NCBI GenBank assembly: GCA_949317995.1
Contig: OX439036.1
Coordinates: 85,256,420 to 85,320,419, forward strand
Direction of reading: 5' to 3'
DNA length: 64,000 bases
DNA from: Acholoe squamosa
Lineage: Eukaryota > Annelida > Polychaeta > Phyllodocida > Polynoidae
Shown here piece after piece: positions 57,980-64,000 of the stretch. The notes beneath the pieces are model-generated. The model did no database searches, was not told where the DNA came from, and saw nothing but the letters and a program-made list of their open reading frames with translations. Made by a program: the position numbers and the translations under genes. Positions within the stretch are counted from its first letter, which is position 1. The number at the start of each line of letters is the position of its first letter.

Positions 57980-60330
57980 ATGAAAGTCTTCCAAGGCATA
58001 AAAAAAAGAGACAATGCTGATGAGCATAGGCTCCTAAAACAATTGATGAGTATGGAAGTATTTGCCAAAACTGAACTACTCCACAATGTTGCAAATAAAG
58101 ATCAGACAACACAGATCAATTCAAGATGCACTGACATCTGTCCTTCCCATAAGGGAATGCTAAACTGGAAGACTTTGTACTGGCACGATTCATAGAGTAG
58201 TCAGACAGCTTTCTTAGTCAAATGGAGAGGAACAATCCTCTCACTTTTGCTGATCTGTACAAGGTGGAGAGGAAAAACAGCCAAAGGGGAAATAATCATT
58301 TTGAAGGCAGACAGAAATGTTATGCAGAGAGTTATATCTTCATATGCTGCTGGTAGAAAAGTGAAATTGGAGACGATCATGGAGCGTGAACTGATGGCAG
58401 TTCCTTTATCCCTTGCGGAAGCTAATGGATGATTGAGAAGTGGAGATAAGTCACTTCTAATGCCGAGCCTAACAAAGGGCATCGACTGCACATCTTCCAT
58501 TCAGACAACATATGATTCGACCATCATTGTTGATGTTTTGACTATCATACATGCTTTGGGCAAACCTGAAGGTGCTGCAGATTTTGGTGATCTTGCAGAC
58601 ATCTTTGTAAATAGCATTCTGAAAGCAGGAGAAAACTATCAAAGAATTGATCTCAAAACAGAGGTAGACAATGTACCTCTCCCTATTGACTGGGGAAATT
58701 TCCTAGCCCATCCCGACAACAAGAGGGAACTCTCAGTCTTCCTCATGGAACATATTCTGAGAAGAGCAGAGCATAAATTGGTTGTAATAAGTTGAGGAAT
58801 TAGTGATCCAGAAGAGGTGAGAATGACAATTCCACTTGACATATCTGACCTGACAAGGGACCATGAGGAGGCAAACACACATATGTGAGGCAGCAAGCAG
58901 AAATGGGAGTTCCTGCGGGATTTAGTACCTGATTTAGCCACCAGGGGGCACCACTATGGACTAGAATATGCCTAAATTTGCTATAGGGTACTTATTTATG
59001 GAGAATTCAATGATCATTGATAAAACATTCTATTTTGGGACTAAAGGTTCCAAGTCCGACATGCCTAAATAGGCATTTTTGTTGATTTTTGTTGCCATGG
59101 AAACATGATTTCATTCTAAATATAAAAATCGATGATCCCATTTGAAGGAACTTCCCACAAGGTTCACTAGGGTGAAAACAGAATGAAAATATCATTTATA
59201 GATCAAAAGTTATGGGCAAAAGAATGAAAGATTATTCTAATTTAGCTAATTAGCATAAATTATGCTAATTATCGATGTAACTCATGAGCGTTTAGACATA
59301 GACCTTATAAGCATTCAGAAAATGGCCTTACCCACACATATTTAGCAAGTGATTCCTACAAAACTAACAGGAGTATCTTCTCATGCAATATATCACTGAA
59401 AAGCTAATGATCTTAATTTTAAAGTTGACTTTTAGCACCCTTTCTCCTTGCCTCTACACATGTAGTCTTACATGCACTGCACTGCTCCTCAGACACCATA
59501 GTAGTGCAAGCCAAAGACACAGACATACTGATCCTTCTTGCACACTTTGAGCATATTGGTTTGACAAACCTGTGGCTACAGGCAGGAACAAGAAAAAACC
59601 CTAAGTACATTCCTGTGCATGATGTTTTCAGGAACTTGCCCAATGGGTCTCATTCATCACTTCTTGCTTTCCATGCACTGACAGGGTCAGACTCAACATC
59701 CTTTATTGCTCAGCATTCCAGGCAGACAAAATTTGATGTGTTCCTCAAGCATCATGATCTGCTAGATGACATTGGAAAGGACAAGGCTCATCTCACTTAG
59801 GATGTATTGAAATCAGCGTGGTTTGTTTGCCACATCTATAGGGTACCACATACAAAATCAGTGGGTCATCCTGTTGCAAGAGGACAGAACCTCTTCCTCC
59901 AACCTTATATGCACTAAATTTGTGTACCACCAGAGTCTCATTTAGAATCTAGCTCATATCCCCAAACCCGACATTCCCTATCCTACAGACATGGGATGGA
60001 AATTGGAAGACAAATTGTTGGTACCTGTGTTGATGATGAAAGAAGCCATTCCAGAGGTATGATTGTCTTTAGTAGCTTGCCAGTGCAAGACCGGGTGCCA
60101 CAACTTCCACTGTGGCTGTAGGGAAGCTGCCTTCCCCTACACTATTAACTGCCATGCCAGGAATGGCCCCTCTCAGTGTCAGAATACAAATGTTTGAAGA
60201 CAATCAAAAAGGAAGGATGAAACTTGTACTAAGAATGGCTTTTGCAAATTTACTTGTAAAATGTTTTGGTGAAAATGTACTTTGCCTCTTCATAATTGAG
60301 ATGCAGGAAATGCATCAGACCAGTCAATAA
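57980..60330 (+). pseudogene. decayed multi-copy gene, FEN/XPG-like nuclease motifs
   Basis: Most homology stays in one frame: LKADRNVMQRVISSYAAGRK (about 58298), SLAEANG then TGA (58430-58432), LTKGID, VDVLTIIHALGK, FGDLADIFVNSILKAGENYQ, PLPIDWGNFLAHPDNKRELS, TGA (58793-58795), then HEEANTH. After a 571-bp insertion it resumes VVQAKDTDILILLAHF, LWLQAGTRKNPKYIPVHDVF and LAFHALTGSDSTSFIAQHS. A Cys-rich tail CQCKTGCHNFHCGCRE is near 60090. From memory this is an abundant, poorly characterised protein family of invertebrate genomes. Its E-x-A-D, D-T-D and G-C-D acidic boxes recall FEN/XPG nucleases. Here the boxes read HEEAN and GSD, so they are damaged. The function is inference. Confidence 0.65.
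58885..59455 (+). mobile_element. dispersed repeat family A, copy 3, nested in the nuclease-like pseudogene
   Basis: 571-bp insertion between ACACATAT (58877-58884) and ACACATGT (59456-59463), an 8-bp target duplication with one mismatch. It begins GTGAGGCAGCAAGCAG and ends TCTCCTTGCCTCT, with weak inverted GAGGCA ends. The host reading frame resumes exactly after it. 8-bp duplications are typical of hAT-type DNA transposons. No ORF of its own. It shares blocks with 46101-46553 and, inverted, with 9195-9733. Confidence 0.85.
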
Positions 60331-60769
60331 CTATGTAAATGTCAGTGTGGTCATTATCTAAGTTCAAAACAATCTTCAAAACAACCCTAGGATAGTGAGT
60401 GAGTGATTTATATATGTATCCTATGTATAAAAAATATCGGTGTTAAAAAGTAAAGAAATAAGGTATTATTGGTTTCCATGGTTACCAGGTTACCATGGTA
60501 ACCAATATTTATGATATGTCCTAATCACAGTTATCTCCTAAATTATCAATTCATGATATTAAAGAAGCGATTGCTATTCCAGGGGGAAATAATGTATATT
60601 GCTGAAAATTTAAAAAAAGGGGGTGTTTGGCCCCTTGACACTAATTTTTCAGCCTAACAAGATTGTTTTTCAGAAACTACATGAAAAACTGGTGTGGAAA
60701 AGTCAATTTGTAAAGCATTACTCATAAATGCCTCTAGAAATTTCAGGAGACCTGTTTGGTTCCCTACTA

Positions 60770-61300
60770 TTGGTTGGTCGTATGTGTTGGAATGCGCCTG
60801 CGATATAAGCACAACCTCATTGGCCGTATTGATATGTGCTATATGCATGACCAGGTCGTGTGTATAACTACCCACTATATGCACAACCATCTGAGAAACA
60901 GGACAGATGTGCGTATAAGGGTCACTTGCACAGACCATGCCGTGTGTATAACTTCCCACTATACACCCGACCATCTGAGAAACAGGACTATATTGGAAAC
61001 AGGACACAATACAATTATCTGAGAAACATGACTATATATCTTGGTAACATACCAGGTCGTCTGTATAACTACCCACTACACAGACGACCATCTGAGAAAC
61101 AGGAACATATTGGAAAAATGTAGTCCCGTGTCTAAGAAAATGTAGTCCTGTGTCTTAGAAAAATGTAGTCCTGTGTATTAGAAAAATGTAGCCCGTCCTG
61201 TTTCTCAGATGGTCGTGTGTATAGTGGGTACTTATACCCACGACGTGGTCGTGTGTATAATACTTCAAATACACAGGACGTGGTCGTGTGTATATCATCG
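60770..61300. repeat. tandem and inverted hairpin repeat array
   Basis: Units of GTGTGTATAACTACCCACTA then CCATCTGAGAAACAGGA occur three times in direct orientation (about 60855-60905, 60935-60990, 61060-61110) and once inverted (TCCTGTTTCTCAGATGGTCG, about 61197). GGTCGTCTGTATA and CACAGACGACC within a unit form a hairpin. Four GAAAAATGTAGTCC-like short repeats lie between. Frames on both strands merely read the repeat. Confidence 0.75.
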
Positions 61301-64000
61301 GCCGTCAGAATGTGTGTTTAATATTGGATTCATTGTCAATGAACACAATGTACATGTAACAGAAGTACATTTCTTATATGGTGCCATATTGATGTTATTT
61401 TTTCTGTTTTATGGATAGTTTATACCTCGGAGTATACTAAGGAAAATAGCGAGATGTGTTAATTAAGTCCAATAGGGATACCACCCCTTGGCCTAATTAA
61501 CTGACCCTGTATTGACGTCTCGATATGGCGAAGTTGTGATTAAGGTTTACGTTAATGCAAACAAAATAGAAAAACTGTGTGTATAGGTGTGGAGACGAAA
61601 GACCCTTCTCACACACTCCCCACTTAGGCTTTACATTAAGCTTTTAACCAACTCTGATGCCTCTTGTGTATGGTTTCCACGTTAATTCTATGCTGAAGAT
61701 GTGTTCACACAGGTGGGCTAAAAACCATACCCTACTCTACCTATTGACTCTGAGGTGGTGTATTTTCACTTGACTGTCAAAAAGGAAAACAAATGTTTGT
61801 ATATGCCTTGTACGTGTAGTACACATTTAAGACTGGGCCATATGCTTGGGAATAAGGAGGGGGTAAGAACAAAGTGGGAGTTCTTACTACCGTAGTACAG
61901 TACGAATATCCTAGGCTCAATATACCTTCAATATAGACATTGGGTATTTTTTTCTCCATAGCTCTTGCCTAAAAGTCGGCGCTAGCCACAAGCAGGATAG
62001 AATCTAAATATAATAACAAAGAGTAAAGTGCAGCATGATTCTAGCCCTGCTGTCCCCGTCCTGTATAGAGCAGGATCTATTCTCTACTAGGTCAGACGGT
62101 TTATACTGGTATATCCTACAATGGTAGGATGCAGAGGGCTTTTAAAATATATGTAATGTAGACACACTACAGGTAGACTGTATGGGTTGACATTGAACAA
62201 AACATTTCGACATTAATGGGATGGTACCTATACCATATATTGCAGCTACATGGATACACATAAAACGGTAAATATAACAGGGCTCACAAGGATTGGTTAG
62301 CCTTTTTGTCCACTTAGAAACATAAAATATCCCCTCTCGGCCTATGTGACTTAGTAGTTCAGCGCAGAGGTCAAATCAGGCGAAGACCAGACAATGTGAC
62401 CCTACCTTCTTAATGCTCTGCTGCACTCAGTTTTAGATACCATCCATCTGAACCCTTTAAACCTGCCACAGGAATAAAGAAAGCCCCCCTGCAAGATGAA
62501 GTACCGATGTCAATAGCCTGAAGATAGTATAGGTAAGGGGTAGGCTAGCCCTTGGCCTGCAATTATTAAGATGATTTCTAGATATTCCATTTGTGTATTG
62601 TTTCCTTAACATTCTAATGTGTTTTTTTTTGTTTTATACTTTTTTAATAAGATCAATAATAGATGCTACATGTAGCACAGTTCAGTAATGTGCACACTGG
62701 CTTATCTCTGATAGAACCATGGGTACGATCTGTGATCAATTATTCTTGTCTACCTGTTTCTGTCGTCTCATATCACTATTATTGCACTACATCCATACTG
62801 TCATAGCCTGCCCCCCCCCCAAACCTTTCATATTGAGATCAGTTTGGGATCAACCACAAGGGTAGTAATTACCGAAATGGTCGGTATGTATTTAGGTCGT
62901 GTGGTGGTTGCCTAACTACAGCATTGTCTGGGGTGAACACCGTGACGAGCTCAGGTGAAAACTTCATGACATAGGGGGGTGCCTAACAGGTTGCAGAACA
63001 CCAATTGGCGGGAGGTGGCAGCAGGAGACACTTTGTAGCTCCGCACTAAAGGGTGTTGTACAATGATTATTGGTCTAAAATCTGACAGTGGGTAGGCAAA
63101 CCAGGCATCAAATTAATCCTTAGGATGTATATTAATCGATTTGAGTGTTATTTGGGCTGATATTTGAGGGTAAGTTGAGGGGGGTGCACTCTTTTCAATT
63201 ACAGAATTTATTGTAATCATTCACTGCAAAACCCCCAAATTTGGGTATGTCCGCACTCTACGGCCGATAGCAGAAAAGTTAATTACATTGTATCACATCT
63301 CATGGCCCTAAATTAATGGGAAAAATGTGTGCCTACATGAAAATAACAGTGGCTAAGCCCAGAAATTCGCACAAATATTTTATTTTCACCCATATGCTAT
63401 ATAAGCCAACAGTGAGAAAATAATTAGTGTTCTGCAGCCTCTACAGGCTATATAGGGCCTTCTACCAAGTTTGTCAAATTTCGCTAAAATGTGTTTATTT
63501 TGCTTAGGGTAAGTCAGTTTGACAATGTTATGGTGAGAAAGGGCAAGGGAATAAATAGAATTAATGAGAAATCACTGAAAATCGTAGTAGCGGAGTTTCG
63601 GCCTTGGAGAGGTTTATGAGAAATATTCTGGTGTCAATCCACAAGCCTGATACTTCTCTCTTGGGGTGCCAGGTAACCAAAATTATGGTTTTCAGGGTCA
63701 GAATGACCTGAATTTTACATTCTCAGCTGTTTCCATCTTTTCCTATTGTCCTCAGTGCTCTATGGGAGGCCTTTTCATGCATCGGGGGAAAACATCATTT
63801 TTCTCTCCCCGAGCTATGCAGCCAATGAATGTCTACTGACACTTGATAAAATGTCCTTGTATTCACCATATCTGGTTTATTTTTTCGTCCTCACATGGGG
63901 GAGCTTGAATAATGTGAAAATAGGGCCATCTAAGCCATTACACATGGAGTTAAGATGCATTTTGTTGAATTTATTCCTTTTGACATTATATTTCTGAGGG
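61301..64000. other. intergenic to window end, no gene recognised
   Basis: AT-rich DNA with no domain-bearing frame on either strand. The last frame (63746-63997) has hydrophobic stretches but no recognisable family or splice context. Confidence 0.4.

Noticed and set aside
60654..61007. 117-codon minus-strand frame with repeated CPVSQMV / VGSYTH
   Set aside because: It is produced by the hairpin tandem array.

Overview
Eukaryotic (metazoan) genomic DNA, AT-rich, gene-poor and heavily loaded with mobile-element remains. A two-exon innexin gene argues for an invertebrate. ACATGTA-rich noncoding DNA and a short retroposon ending in GGCGTTAAAC...(ACTC)n suggest a lophotrochozoan (mollusc, annelid or brachiopod grade). 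The species cannot be fixed from the sequence alone.

Three host genes can be supported. (1) A 3' exon of a class A, peptide-receptor-like GPCR lies at 11764-13062 (+). It holds TM3 to TM7 and a very long third intracellular loop; the TM1-TM2 exon was not found. (2) A complete innexin coding sequence is split over 37098-37663 and 42833-43574 (+). The splice is in phase and gives 435 residues. (3) Two terminal exons of a single-pass membrane protein of unknown family lie on the minus strand: a transmembrane exon at 54205-54118 and a proline-rich cytoplasmic tail at 49136-48641, with a polyadenylation signal just after the stop. The three genes have no evident functional link.

Mobile elements fill much of the rest. 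1-2783 is the 3' end of a Ty3/gypsy LTR element (broken integrase and 3' LTR), whose LTR abuts an antisense DIRS-like fragment at 2784-4228. 27893-32885 is a nearly whole tyrosine-recombinase retrotransposon of Ngaro/PAT type: gag, RT, RNase H and YR, with split direct repeats A1...B1-A2-B2, a 24-bp perfect palindrome in each A repeat, and an internal deletion in RT. 57980-60330 is a decayed multi-copy gene whose acidic motifs resemble a FEN/XPG-like nuclease; it is split by a 571-bp insertion with an 8-bp target duplication. Several short DNA-transposon families have recognisable ends: three Harbinger-type (TWA target site) G-run MITEs, one piggyBac-type (TTAA) MITE carrying three tandem palindromes, and two further TIR families. 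There are also two SINE-like copies with 14-bp target duplications and several untyped dispersed repeats.

Tandem and microsatellite DNA includes a 14.8-17.7 kb block with 83-bp and 35-bp arrays between long direct repeats, a near-identical 460-bp direct repeat pair at 33.0-34.9 kb, three (TA)n tracts and smaller arrays. The remaining spacers (4.2-9.2, 9.7-11.3, 19.9-26.4, 43.6-46.1 and 61.3-64 kb) show no supportable gene.
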